From Glycomyces arizonensis DSM 44726 (lineage in GTDB: Bacteria; Actinomycetota; Actinomycetes; Mycobacteriales; Micromonosporaceae): 64,000 nt of DNA. The translations under genes and the position numbers were made by a program. Location: positions 496,001 through 560,000 of the forward strand of contig NZ_AXWO01000001.1 in the NCBI RefSeq assembly GCF_000482705.1, read 5' to 3'. Position 1 is the first letter of the stretch, and the number at the start of each line of letters is the position of its first letter. The notes beneath the pieces are model-generated. The model saw only the letters and a program-made list of their open reading frames with translations, was not told where the DNA came from and searched no databases. Positions 46,479 to 56,307 of this stretch are shown in pieces.

Positions 46479-47405
46479 GTGACCGATGACCTACCGCCGT
46501 CAGGAACCGTCCCTCCGCTGCCGAAGCCCGACCCCGACCGGGTGCGGGAACTGCTGCTCGAATGGTGCGGGGCCGACCCAGAAGACGCCCTCGCCGCGGC
46601 CGAGGCCGCCCGCGGCCTCGACGACGGCCTGCTCGACCTGGCGGGCCGGATGTACCGCTCGATCGCCGACGACATGGGCGGGCGGATGTGGCTGCGCTGG
46701 CCGAAGCCCCCGGCCGACGCGGGCGACGCCGAGCGCTTCGTCGGCCTCTATCCGCTGCTGGAGGCCGTGCCGCTCATGATCGACTTCCACCGCGGCATCG
46801 GTGTGGACGAGGCCGAGTCCCGGCTCGTGCTCCAGGACATCGGCGAGAAGCTGCGGCTCAACCGCCAGATGTACGGCCGCCCCGGGCTCGACGTGGCGTT
46901 CTGGTTCACCGCGCACGTGCGCGGCACGATCTACCAGCTCGGGCGGCTCCAGTTCTGCATGGAGGGGACGAAGGCGGCGCCGCGCATGGGGCTGCACATC
47001 CGCGGCGAGGGCGGCCCGCTCGGTCCGGAGTCGGTCCGGGACTCGGTGGAGCGGGCGCTCGAGTTCTTCCCTGCGAAGTTCCCCGAGCTGTTCGGACCGG
47101 AGCGGCCGATGACGTTCATGTGCTCGTCGTGGCTGCTCGACCCGCAGCTGCGCGACTGGCTGCCCGAGCGGTCGAACATCCTCAAGTTCGGGGCGCTGTT
47201 CGACCTGGTGGGCCCCGAGACGTACGCGAACGCGGGCGGGCACGACGACATCTGGCGTTTCGTGTTCGCCAGGACGCCGGACACGCCGATGGAGGAGCTG
47301 CCGACCGAGAACACCCTCCAGAAGTCGGTGATGGCCGGGCTCAAGGCGGGCGTCGGCTACCAGACCCGCCTCGGCGGTCTGAACCGGAAGCGCCTCGGCC
47401 TGTGA
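46479..47405 (+). CDS. Acyltransferase-domain (GNAT_C-like) protein
   Basis: 308 aa, no signal peptide or TM. The C-terminal half (about 160-265), with LHIRGEGGPLGPESVRDSV, CSSWLLDPQLRDWLPERSNIL and a following FGALFD, matches the pattern of actinobacterial proteins annotated as acyltransferase-domain (N- and C-terminal GNAT-like) proteins. Reaction unknown. GTG 46479 is the first in-frame start. It is divergent from the DUF3817 pair and convergent with a cupin gene. Confidence 0.68.
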   Translation: MTDDLPPSGTVPPLPKPDPDRVRELLLEWCGADPEDALAAAEAARGLDDGLLDLAGRMYRSIADDMGGRMWLRWPKPPADAGDAERFVGLYPLLEAVPLMIDFHRGIGVDEAESRLVLQDIGEKLRLNRQMYGRPGLDVAFWFTAHVRGTIYQLGRLQFCMEGTKAAPRMGLHIRGEGGPLGPESVRDSVERALEFFPAKFPELFGPERPMTFMCSSWLLDPQLRDWLPERSNILKFGALFDLVGPETYANAGGHDDIWRFVFARTPDTPMEELPTENTLQKSVMAGLKAGVGYQTRLGGLNRKRLGL

Positions 47406-47418
47406 GCCCGGCTCTCGA

Positions 47419-47910
47419 TTAGGACCTGGCCGTCTGCCAGGCGGGGCTGTCGACGTAGTGGTTGTCGAAGCGCTCGCCCGAGGCGGCGATCTCGGCCGGA
47501 TCGGCCTCGCCCGCCGCCACTCGCGCGAGGAGGCGGTAGTAGTCGAACCGGTCGGCGGCCGGGGTGAAGACCGCCAGCACGTCGGCGTCGGCGCCCGGAG
47601 CCGCGCCGAAGGCGTGCGGCAGGCCCGGCGGCAGGCTGATGAAGTCGCCCGCTTCGAGGACGACGATCTCCTCGCCCGCGAGGACCTGGAGCGCGCCGTC
47701 GATGACGAACAGCGACTCGCTCGCGTCGCCGTGGAAGTGGGGCGGCGCGCCGTCGCCTCCCGCCGGGAAGGTCGAGCGGGTGACGGACAGTGCCCCGGCG
47801 GTCTGCGAGGAGTCGGCCAGCAGCGTCATGACCGACCGCTGGGCGTGGTCGAGCCGCTCGGCGGCGGCGGCGCGGGTGACGAGCGGCTGGGCGGCGGTGG
47901 GCGTGTTCAT
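47419..47910 (-). CDS. Cupin-domain protein
   Basis: 163 aa. The two cupin motifs are clear: PPHFHGDASESLFVIDGALQ (motif 1, with two His and Glu metal ligands) and GDFISLPPGLPHAF (motif 2). The fold includes dioxygenases, isomerases and sensor proteins; the specific reaction is unknown. AGGAG lies upstream of ATG 47910. It is divergent from an Rrf2 regulator, with a TATAAT box and palindromic operator between them, so it is probably the target of that regulator. Confidence 0.87.
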   Translation of the reverse strand: MNTPTAAQPLVTRAAAAERLDHAQRSVMTLLADSSQTAGALSVTRSTFPAGGDGAPPHFHGDASESLFVIDGALQVLAGEEIVVLEAGDFISLPPGLPHAFGAAPGADADVLAVFTPAADRFDYYRLLARVAAGEADPAEIAASGERFDNHYVDSPAWQTARS

Positions 47911-47927
47911 TCGGATCGCTCCTGTCG

Positions 47928-47967
47928 TTCCTGGATGTTTCTTATCTAGATATTATATGTCCAGGAA
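47928..47967 (-). promoter_or_regulatory. Cupin promoter with Rrf2-type operator
   Basis: On the minus strand a TATAAT -10 (47957-47952) is followed at once by the perfect palindrome TATCTAGATA (47952-47943), with outer inverted repeats TTCCTGGA (47928-47935) and TCCAGGAA (47960-47967). The palindrome covers the predicted transcription start, the right place for a repressor. The stretch is markedly AT-rich for this genome. Confidence 0.75.
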
Positions 47968-48040
47968 TCATTTCACAAGCGCCTTGAGCCACGTCACACA
48001 ACCCCGGTGAGCATCGAACCCGGATGTGTAATCTCTGGTT

Positions 48041-48541
48041 ATGCGTATCAGCGAAGGCGTCGAATGGGCCGCGCACTGCTGCCTGCTGCTGGACTGGATG
48101 GGCGTCGACGAACCGGTCTCCACCGCCCGCCTCGCCGCCGGGTACGGCCTGCCGCCCGCCTACCTCAACAAGCAGCTGCAGCCGCTCGTCCGCGCCGGCA
48201 TCCTCACCTCCACGCCCGGCAAGCGCGGCGGCTTCCGGCTCGCCCGGAGCCTGGAGGACATCACGCTCATGGACGTCCTCACCGCCATCGAAGGCCCCGA
48301 GGAGGCCTTCCGGTGCGACGAGATCCGCCAGAACGGTGTCTGGGCCGACCTGCCGGAGTCGGCCTTCCGCGCGCCGTGCGCCATCGACGCCGCGATGCGC
48401 GCCGCCGAACTGGAGTGGCGCCGCGCCCTCGCCGCGCGGACGCTGGCCTCCGTCCAGACCGACGCGGAACTCCAGGCCCCCTACCTGCGCAGGCAGGTGC
48501 AAGACTGGTATGCCGAGCACTACCCGGCGCACACGCCATAA
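48041..48541 (+). CDS. Rrf2 family transcriptional regulator
   Basis: 166 aa. The winged HTH (about 5-75: AAHCCLLLDW, then STARLAAGYGLPPAYLNKQLQPLVRAGILTS and GKRGGFRLAR) is typical of Rrf2. The C-terminal half has RCDEIRQNG and CAIDAAM, two cysteines that could hold an Fe-S cluster, though the usual three-Cys set is incomplete. TAATCT (48029-48034) stands 6 nt before the ATG with no ribosome site, so the mRNA is probably leaderless. The partner gene is the divergent cupin. Confidence 0.88.
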   Translation: MRISEGVEWAAHCCLLLDWMGVDEPVSTARLAAGYGLPPAYLNKQLQPLVRAGILTSTPGKRGGFRLARSLEDITLMDVLTAIEGPEEAFRCDEIRQNGVWADLPESAFRAPCAIDAAMRAAELEWRRALAARTLASVQTDAELQAPYLRRQVQDWYAEHYPAHTP

Positions 48542-48550
48542 GGTGGTCCC

Positions 48551-49429
48551 ATGCGGATCGTCATGGCCGGATCGAGCGGCTCCCTCGGCACCGCGCTACG
48601 AGGCGCGCTGGAAGGCAACGACATCGTCCGTCTGGTGCGCCGGACGCCTCGCGACGACGACGAGATCCAGTGGGACCCCTATCGGAACGAGTTGGACACC
48701 GCCGTCCTGGACGGCGTCGACGCGGTGGTGAACCTGTGCGGCGCCCCGGTCGGCGGGCGGCGCTGGAACGCGGCCTACAAGCGGCACCTGCGCGCCAGCC
48801 GCGTCATCCCCACGAAGGTCCTCTCCGAAGCCGTGGCGCGCGCCGAGGTGCCGGTCCTGGTCAACGCCTCGGCGGCGGGCTGGTACGGCGACAGGGCCGA
48901 CGTGCCGGTCGACGAGCGGACTCCGGCGTCGGCCGACTTCCTCGGCAAGACGGCCCTGGCGTGGGAGCGGGCCACGGTCCCGGCGCAGGAGGCGGGGACG
49001 CGGGTGGTCCGGCTGCGCAGCGGCCACGTCCTTGACCGGCGCAACGAGGTGCTGAAGCGGATGCTGCCCACCTACCGGTGGTTCCTCGGCGGCAGGTTCG
49101 GCGGCGGCCGCCAGTACATGCCGTGGATCTCGCGGCGCGACTGGGTGAGCGCCGTGGAGTTCCTGCTGGACAGCGACGTGGACGGACCGGTCAACATGGT
49201 CGGTCCGACGCCGGTGACGAACCGCGGCTTCGTCCAGGCGCTCGCGGCGGTCACGCACCGGCCCGCGCCGTGGGTCATCCCCGGCTGGGCGGTGAAACTG
49301 GTCGCGGGCGAGGCCGCGACCGAGATGCTGCGCAGCACCAAGATCATCCCGGCCGTCTTGGAGTCCAAGGGCTTCGAGTACCGCGACCGGACCGTCCTGG
49401 ACGCTCTGGAGTGGTCGCTCGGCCGCTGA
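48551..49429 (+). CDS. TIGR01777-type NAD-dependent epimerase/SDR protein
   Basis: 292 aa. Rossmann motif GSSGSLG (residues 7-13), NLCGAPVGGRRW and NASAAGWYGDR, and a C-terminal domain (PAPWVIPGWAVKLV...MLRSTKIIPAVLESKGF) define the TIGR01777/YfcH family, sometimes linked to division or to sugar-nucleotide chemistry. The substrate is unknown. It starts 9 bp after the Rrf2 gene, with AAGGTGG upstream, and may be co-transcribed with it. Confidence 0.87.
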   Translation: MRIVMAGSSGSLGTALRGALEGNDIVRLVRRTPRDDDEIQWDPYRNELDTAVLDGVDAVVNLCGAPVGGRRWNAAYKRHLRASRVIPTKVLSEAVARAEVPVLVNASAAGWYGDRADVPVDERTPASADFLGKTALAWERATVPAQEAGTRVVRLRSGHVLDRRNEVLKRMLPTYRWFLGGRFGGGRQYMPWISRRDWVSAVEFLLDSDVDGPVNMVGPTPVTNRGFVQALAAVTHRPAPWVIPGWAVKLVAGEAATEMLRSTKIIPAVLESKGFEYRDRTVLDALEWSLGR

Positions 49430-49467
49430 GGACCGTCTCCACCTGCCGCGCAGGGCAGACTTGGCGC

Positions 49468-49941
49468 ATGGACCTCTCCGATATCGACCCCGGCCCCGAC
49501 AAGCCGGGGACGGTCACCGCCGCGCAGGTCGCGCTCTGGCTCCAGGTCGTCTACTTCTTCTGCGGAGGCATCGCCCCGGCCGTCTTCTGGTGGCCCGCCT
49601 TCGCCGTGGTGCTCTTGGACGCCGTCAGCCCCTCTTACGCCGACTGGCAGTTCTGGCTGCTGCTCCTCTGCATTCCGGTCGCGGCCGCCTACACCTCCGC
49701 GCTCAACCGGCGCATCAACGACGCGGACCGCCGGGCGCGGATCGCGGCCCTCGTCTCCACCGCACTGCTCGCGGCGGGCACCGTCGCCGCAGTCCTGGTC
49801 TCGTACGCTCCCTCGGCCACGTTCATCACCACGGCGCCGTTCTTGGGATTGCAGGCCGTGACATTGGCCTGCCTGTGCTCACCGGAGGCGAACGCGTGGT
49901 TCCGGTATCGCGTCGAGGACCAGTTGGCGGAAGAGCCGTAG
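49468..49941 (+). CDS. Small four-TM membrane protein (paralogue A)
   Basis: 157 aa. Begins MDLSDIDPGPDKPGTVTAAQVALWLQVVYF, where KPGTVTAAQVxLWxQ is a membrane-protein lead seen in many actinobacterial proteins. Four hydrophobic segments follow and the C-terminus reads TLACLCSPEANAWFRYR. The next gene has the same start and end patterns. ATG 49468. Function unknown. Confidence 0.75.
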   Translation: MDLSDIDPGPDKPGTVTAAQVALWLQVVYFFCGGIAPAVFWWPAFAVVLLDAVSPSYADWQFWLLLLCIPVAAAYTSALNRRINDADRRARIAALVSTALLAAGTVAAVLVSYAPSATFITTAPFLGLQAVTLACLCSPEANAWFRYRVEDQLAEEP

Positions 49942-49976
49942 ACTCGAAAACCGTCCCTGCCTCGGAGGGAGCGCCC

Positions 49977-50537
49977 GTGACACCGCCGCCGAACGACTCG
50001 CTCGAAGTGCTGTACCGCAAGCCCGGCACCATCACCGCGGCGCAGGTGCTCATGTGGATCCAGTTCTCGTTCCTCGTCTGCTGCGGTTTCGGAGGGACGT
50101 TCGCGGTCTTGTTCATGACCGGCATCGTCAACGAGCTCGGCATCGACGAGGACGTGCTCGAAGGCGCCGAGAACCTCGTGGTCCTGACGGCGGCCGTGTT
50201 CGCGGGCGTCGTGGCCGCCGCGATCCTGTTCGGAGTGCTCGCCGCGAAGCTCGGCGCCGGACGCCGTTCGGCGCAGGTCATGACGGTCGTCGTCATGCTC
50301 GGGATCATCGTGTTCGGCTTCGTCGGCCTCTACACGCAGTTCGAGGTGGAGGACTACGCGGGCACGCCCGTGGACGGCTCCGAGGTGGTGGGGACGCTGC
50401 TGGCGCTGGCGCTGCCGATCGTGACGCTGCTGTGCCTGTGCACCGGCTCGGCGAACCAGTGGTTCAGGCAGGGCGGGCGGGACGCGTGGCCGCGGTACCA
50501 GCCGGTGTATCCGCCGATGGCGCCGCCGTACCGCTGA
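49977..50537 (+). CDS. Small four-TM membrane protein (paralogue B)
   Basis: 186 aa from GTG 49977 with GGAGGG upstream. KPGTITAAQVLMWIQF near the N-terminus and TLLCLCTGSANQWFRQ near the C-terminus pair with the preceding gene, so the two arose by duplication. Four hydrophobic segments. A short Pro/Tyr-rich tail is encoded in the stretch that overlaps the convergent luciferase-like gene by 74 bp. Function unknown. Confidence 0.75.
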   Translation: MTPPPNDSLEVLYRKPGTITAAQVLMWIQFSFLVCCGFGGTFAVLFMTGIVNELGIDEDVLEGAENLVVLTAAVFAGVVAAAILFGVLAAKLGAGRRSAQVMTVVVMLGIIVFGFVGLYTQFEVEDYAGTPVDGSEVVGTLLALALPIVTLLCLCTGSANQWFRQGGRDAWPRYQPVYPPMAPPYR

Positions 50538-51513
50538 GGGCCTCGCCGAGCGCGGCGATGTTGTCGCGCACGGCCGCGGTCTCGCCGAGCCCCTCGGCGA
50601 GCAGGAGCTGCCGCGACACGCCGGTCTTCTCGGCGGAGGCGGCCAGCCGCTCGGCGACGTGCCCGGCGGAGCCGACCGCGTGCCGCTCGATCATCCAGTC
50701 CACATAAGACGCGTGGTCGCGCGCGGTGCGGCCCGGTCTGAGGCTCACGTACTGGCCGACGCCGCGCTCCAGCAGCTCGGTGAGCGAGCGCCGCAGCCGT
50801 TCGGTCTCCGCCGCGCCGCCGACCTGCGCCAGGTGCGTCGAGACGTGCTCGGCCTTCTCGGGGTCGAACCCGTGCGCCTCGGCCTCGCGCCGCCACGCGC
50901 CGATGAGGACCGCGTGGTCCTCGTCGGCGGCGTGCATGCCGAGCAGCAGCGGCAGCCCGAGCCTGGCGGCGAGGCGGGCGGTGCGCTCGCTCGTCGCCGC
51001 CACCCACAGCGGCCCGCCGCTTCCGGGAGGCATGGCCCGCACCGGCAGCACGTCGAAGAACTCCCCGGCGTGGGCGATCTCCTCTTCTCCGGACAGCCAG
51101 CGCGCCAGCAGCCGCAGGCCCTCCTCGAAGCCGTGCTCGAACCGGTCGAGGCCGGTGCCGAAGACGTCGAGGTCGATCCACGGGCCGCCGCGGCCGACGC
51201 CGAGGCGGAACCGGCCGGGGGCCAGCGCGTCGAGGGTCGCGGCCTCTTCCCCGAGGGCGACCGGGTGGCGGTTCGACAGGACCGCCACGGCGGTCCCGAT
51301 CTGGATCCGCTCGGTGGCGGCGAGCAGGTGCGCGGCCATGAGCGTGGCCGAGGGGTTCGCGCCGTACTCGATGAAGTGGTGCTCGGCGACCCAGGCCCCG
51401 GCCAGGCCCGCGGCCTCGGCGGCCTGTGCGTGGCCGACCAGGTGCCGCAGGGTCTCGGCGGGGGTGGTGCCGGGGAAGACGCCTCCGAGCAGGAACAGGT
51501 CGTGTGCGATCAC
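50464..51513 (-). CDS. LLM-class flavin-dependent oxidoreductase
   Basis: 349 aa. A luciferase-like TIM barrel: WVAEHHFIEYGANPSATLM, IQIGTAVAVLSNRHPVALGEEAATLD, RFRLGVGRGGPW. These two-component monooxygenases or reductases use FMNH2 or F420; actinomycetes have many with unknown substrates. The C-terminal 25 residues (Ala/Thr/Pro-rich) overlap the convergent membrane-protein gene, so the true end of the fold is near residue 325. It is divergent from the C39-like gene. Confidence 0.87.
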   Translation of the reverse strand: MIAHDLFLLGGVFPGTTPAETLRHLVGHAQAAEAAGLAGAWVAEHHFIEYGANPSATLMAAHLLAATERIQIGTAVAVLSNRHPVALGEEAATLDALAPGRFRLGVGRGGPWIDLDVFGTGLDRFEHGFEEGLRLLARWLSGEEEIAHAGEFFDVLPVRAMPPGSGGPLWVAATSERTARLAARLGLPLLLGMHAADEDHAVLIGAWRREAEAHGFDPEKAEHVSTHLAQVGGAAETERLRRSLTELLERGVGQYVSLRPGRTARDHASYVDWMIERHAVGSAGHVAERLAASAEKTGVSRQLLLAEGLGETAAVRDNIAALGEALSGTAAPSADTPAGTAATRPARPA

Positions 51514-51648
51514 GGGTGCTCCATCGAACTTGCGGGGGAAAATTCAAAATTGTACCGTCTGTCCAGATCCGGGATCGTCGTCGCGATGCCCGGTGATCCT
51601 CAACGGTTCCATACCGGACCGTCGCGGACAAGCGCCAATGGAGGCACG

Positions 51649-52572
51649 ATGTTCTTTCCCTACACCGGTTCCGGCTCCTACTGCTACGCGAATGCGCTCG
51701 ACATGTGCCTGGGGGACGCCTCGCCCGGTCCGGCCGTGATCGAGGTGCTGACCGGCTCGCCGTTCGGCATGCAGCTGCTCGGCGGGACCACGCCGTTCTT
51801 CGACCCGGCCGGGTGGGACGGCGACATCGGGATCGACGCGGCCTTGGCCGCGCTCGGCTGGGAGTGCCGCCGGACCTCCGGCGACCGCGAGGAGGCCGAG
51901 CGGCTGCTGCGCGAGGCGGAGACGGCCGATCCGGTCCTGGTCGGGCCGGTCGAGATGGGCCTGCACGACCACCGGCCGGGGCTCGGCGAGCCGATCGGCG
52001 CCGACCACTGCGTCGTGGCACTCGGCGTCACCGGCGGCATGGTCCGCTTCCACGACCCCGCGGGGCACCCGTTCGCGACCCTGCCCGTCGAGCGGTTCCT
52101 GGACGCCTGGCGCACCGACACCCTCGGCTACGGCGAGTCGTACACGGCGAGGACCGGCTTCGCGAAGGCGCGGGAGGTCGAGGTCGCCGACGCGGTCGAG
52201 CGCACGATCGGCGCCGCGGTCGCGTGGCTCACCGGCGAGCACGGGCACCCGGTGCCGCCCGGGACGCTGCGCAACGGGGAGGCCGCCGAGCGCCTGGCGG
52301 CGCTGATCGAGGAGGGGCTGCCGGAGGAGACGCATGGCCACCTGACGCACTTCGCCATCCACGTCGGGGCGCGGCGGCTCGCCGACGCCGCGGTGTGCCT
52401 CTCGGGGATCGACAGGCGCTCGGCGGCCGCGCTCGTCTCGCGGCAGTCCGAGCTCGTCGGGAGTCTCCAGTACGAGGTGACCACCGGGCGGGCCGAGCGA
52501 GCCGCGGCGGCGCTGCGGGAGCTGGGCCCGACGTACGGGGAGCTGGCGGAGCGGCTGCGGTCGGGCGACTGA
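51649..52572 (+). CDS. C39-like cysteine peptidase-fold protein (BtrH-type)
   Basis: 307 aa from ATG 51649 with GGAGG upstream. An early SYCYANALDMCLG gives the catalytic Cys, and DHCVVALGVTGGMVRFHDP (about 120-138) gives the His and Asp of a papain/C39-like site, resembling BtrH_N-type proteins that act as acyltransferases or peptidases in natural product pathways. The C-terminal third (about 180-307) is helical. No precursor peptide gene was found nearby. Function unknown. A strong terminator follows at once. Confidence 0.7.
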   Translation: MFFPYTGSGSYCYANALDMCLGDASPGPAVIEVLTGSPFGMQLLGGTTPFFDPAGWDGDIGIDAALAALGWECRRTSGDREEAERLLREAETADPVLVGPVEMGLHDHRPGLGEPIGADHCVVALGVTGGMVRFHDPAGHPFATLPVERFLDAWRTDTLGYGESYTARTGFAKAREVEVADAVERTIGAAVAWLTGEHGHPVPPGTLRNGEAAERLAALIEEGLPEETHGHLTHFAIHVGARRLADAAVCLSGIDRRSAAALVSRQSELVGSLQYEVTTGRAERAAAALRELGPTYGELAERLRSGD

Positions 52573-52574
52573 GA

Positions 52575-52614
52575 CGTGGCAGGGGCGTCCCCGGGCGGGG
52601 ACGCCCCTGCCACG
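52575..52614. terminator. Perfect 18-bp bidirectional terminator hairpin
   Basis: CGTGGCAGGGGCGTCCCC and GGGGACGCCCCTGCCACG form an uninterrupted 18-bp stem around GGGC, exactly between the convergent C39-like gene and aroG. Confidence 0.92.
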
Positions 52615-52623
52615 CGGTACTTG

Positions 52624-54087
<1,464 letters not shown>

Positions 54088-54174
54088 TCATCGCCTCCGG
54101 CACTGACACGCCGACACGCCACATTCGGTCGATCGCAGACATCCCACCTCTCGGAACGCGTCTACGCTGGCCTG

Positions 54175-54798
54175 GTGCGCAAGACGACGATTGAAGACTG
54201 GCTGACCGACCTGGCGTCGGAGCTGCCCGCGCCCGGCGGCGGCGCGGCGGCGGGCATGAACGCGGCGACCGGAGCGGCCCTGGTGTCGATGGTGTGCAAC
54301 CTGACGATCGGGAAGCCGAAGTTCGCCGAGCATGAGGAGGTCATGCGCGAGGCGCTGGCCGAGGCCGAGCGGCTCCGCGCCGAGGCCCTCCAGCTCGCCG
54401 AGGACGACGCCGAGGCCTTCTCGGGCGTGGTGGCGGCCTACAAGCTGCCGAAGGGCACCGACGAGGAGAAGGCGGCCCGCACCGCGGCGATCCAGGCCGG
54501 GCTGGCCGAGGCCGCCGAGGTGCCGCTCGCCGTGGCGAAGGTGTCGGCGCAGGTCATCCGCCTCTCGGGACGGATCCTGGACGGCTCGAACCCGAACGTG
54601 CTCTCGGACGTGGCCGTGGCCGCGTCGAGCGCGAAGTCGGCGCTGGAGTCGGCGGCGCTGAACGTCGACATCAACCTGGTGTCGATCAAGGACGCCGAGG
54701 TGCGCGAGCGGCTGGCAAGCGCGCTCAACGAGTCACTCCAGGCGAAGGTGCAGGCCGAGGCGATCATGCAGGCCGTGGCGAAGAGGATCAGGGCGTGA
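54175..54798 (+). CDS. Methenyltetrahydrofolate cyclohydrolase (FTCD_C/FchA-like)
   Basis: 207 aa, all-helical. ELPAPGGGAAAGMNAATGAALVSMVCNLTIGK and the C-terminal AALNVDINLVSIKD match the cyclodeaminase/cyclohydrolase family (FTCD C-terminal domain), which interconverts methenyl- and formyl-tetrahydrofolate or deaminates formimino-THF. It overlaps folD by 4 nt (GTGA), so the two folate enzymes are made together. TACGCT lies 6 nt before GTG 54175, suggesting a leaderless mRNA. Confidence 0.9.
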   Translation: MRKTTIEDWLTDLASELPAPGGGAAAGMNAATGAALVSMVCNLTIGKPKFAEHEEVMREALAEAERLRAEALQLAEDDAEAFSGVVAAYKLPKGTDEEKAARTAAIQAGLAEAAEVPLAVAKVSAQVIRLSGRILDGSNPNVLSDVAVAASSAKSALESAALNVDINLVSIKDAEVRERLASALNESLQAKVQAEAIMQAVAKRIRA

Positions 54799-55643
54799 AG
54801 GACATCGACGGGCGCGCGGTCGCGAAGGCGCTGCGCGAGGAAGTGACCGCGGCGGCCGAGCGGCTGCGCGGCGAGGGCGTCGTGCCGACGCTGGCGGTGG
54901 TCGTGCCGACCGACGACGAGGGCACGGCCTGGTACGTGCGGTCGATCGCGAAGACCGCCGGGAAGGTCGGACTGGACTGCCGGATCGAGCAGTTGGAGAA
55001 CCCCGGCCGCGACGAGATCGTGGCGAAGCTCCAGGAGCTCTCGGCCGACCCGGCCGTGCACGGCGTCATCTGCCAGACGCCGCTGCCCGAGGGCGTGACC
55101 CTCGCGGAGGTGGGCTGGCACATCAGCCCGTTCAAGGATGTCGACGGCGCGAACTCGGAGAGCCTGGGCCGCCTGGCGCAGGGGCGGCGCACGTTCGCCC
55201 CGGCGACGAGCGCGGCCGTGCTGGAGCTGCTGAAGCACGAGGGCGTGGAGCTTGAGGGCACGCGGGCGGTCGTGGTGGGGCGCTCGACGGTGGTCGGCAA
55301 GCCCGCGGCGCTGCTGCTGGTGAACGAGTCGGCGACGGTGACCGTGTGCCACTCGCGGACCAAGGACCTCGCGGCGGTGTGCCGGGAGGCGGACGTGCTG
55401 GTGGCGGCGGTGGGCCGCGCGCAGATGATCGGCGCGGAGTTCGTCAAGCCCGGCGCGGTCGTGATCGACGTCGGCACGAACCCGACGCCGGACGGGGGTC
55501 TGGTCGGCGATGTGGACTACAAGGCGGTCGCGCCGCTGGCAAGCGCGATCACGCCGGTGCCCGGTGGCGTCGGCCCGGTGACGACGATGCTGCTGCTGCG
55601 CCACACGGTCGAGGCGGCCGAGCTGGCGAAGACGCACCGCTGA
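54795..55643 (+). CDS. folD: Bifunctional methylene-THF dehydrogenase / methenyl-THF cyclohydrolase
   Basis: 282 aa. The catalytic Lys is in YVRSIAKTAG (Lys at the Lys56 position of E. coli FolD; the Lys54 position is Ile here), and FKDVDGANSESLG, VVVGRSTVVGKPAALLL and TPVPGGVGPVTT are conserved. It interconverts methylene-, methenyl- and formyl-THF with NADP. The start overlaps fchA (GTGA). Having both FchA and FolD gives two cyclohydrolases in one operon. Confidence 0.94.
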   Translation: MKDIDGRAVAKALREEVTAAAERLRGEGVVPTLAVVVPTDDEGTAWYVRSIAKTAGKVGLDCRIEQLENPGRDEIVAKLQELSADPAVHGVICQTPLPEGVTLAEVGWHISPFKDVDGANSESLGRLAQGRRTFAPATSAAVLELLKHEGVELEGTRAVVVGRSTVVGKPAALLLVNESATVTVCHSRTKDLAAVCREADVLVAAVGRAQMIGAEFVKPGAVVIDVGTNPTPDGGLVGDVDYKAVAPLASAITPVPGGVGPVTTMLLLRHTVEAAELAKTHR

Positions 55644-55810
55644 GGGCTCGGGGACGGCACAAGGCCGCACCGGAGATCCGGATCCGCGGCATCCGCACCG
55701 CTGAGGGCTCGGGGGCGACACCCGAGTCCGCTCGCTCGCGAGGCCGTGTGGGCCTGGCCGACGGGTCCGGCTGCGGGAAGCGGTCCGTTCGCTCGCTCCG
55801 CGAGGCCGTG
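55634..55810. repeat. Direct repeats downstream of folD
   Basis: GCACCGCTGAGGGCTCGGGG occurs at 55634-55653 (spanning the folD stop codon) and again identically at 55695-55714, 61 bp later. A second pair, GCTCG-rich followed by CGAGGCCGTG, is at about 55726-55748 and 55784-55810. The block appears to be a local duplication of the gene's 3' end followed by decay. Confidence 0.75.
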
Positions 55811-55926
55811 AACCGGCCTCGCAGCGAAGACGAAAGGCCCGAGCTGCGCAAAGTGGAAGATTCCCGACAGACATGGGAGACTACCGCGCGTAACGTCAAG
55901 GATTCGTTACACGTAGGAGGTCTGGT

Positions 55927-56307
55927 ATGACACGTCGTCTTGCCTTCGTGGCGACCGTCGCCGGCATGCTCGTCGCCGTCGCGAGTCCCGCGATGGCCTT
56001 CCAACACGACCGGGTGCACAACCCGTGGCTCCACGGATTCCTCGACATCGCGAGCCTCGCGATCGTCATCGCTCCGATCTGGACGGCGCTGCTGTGGGGC
56101 GCCGGGCGCAGCAGGTGGCTCCTGGCGGGGATCGTCCTCATCGTGCAGGTGCCGGTGGCGGTCCTGGCGTTCGTGCCCGCGGTGTCACACGCTCTCCAGG
56201 GCGCCGGCCTCGGGATCGGCCTGGCGATCACGATCGCCGCGATCGTCTACACCAGGCGCGCGGCGCGCGCCGAGAAGAAAGCGGCGGCACAGGCCGCCGG
56301 AACCTAG
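55927..56307 (+). CDS. Small exported/membrane protein, signal peptide plus helices
   Basis: 126 aa. An N-terminal signal (RRLAFVATVAGMLVAVASPAMAF) is followed by three hydrophobic helices and a Lys/Ala-rich C-terminus (RAEKKAAAQ). TAGGAGG lies 6 nt before ATG 55927. Not matched to a named family. The 3' end is overlapped by a hypothetical gene on the other strand. Confidence 0.72.
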   Translation: MTRRLAFVATVAGMLVAVASPAMAFQHDRVHNPWLHGFLDIASLAIVIAPIWTALLWGAGRSRWLLAGIVLIVQVPVAVLAFVPAVSHALQGAGLGIGLAITIAAIVYTRRAARAEKKAAAQAAGT

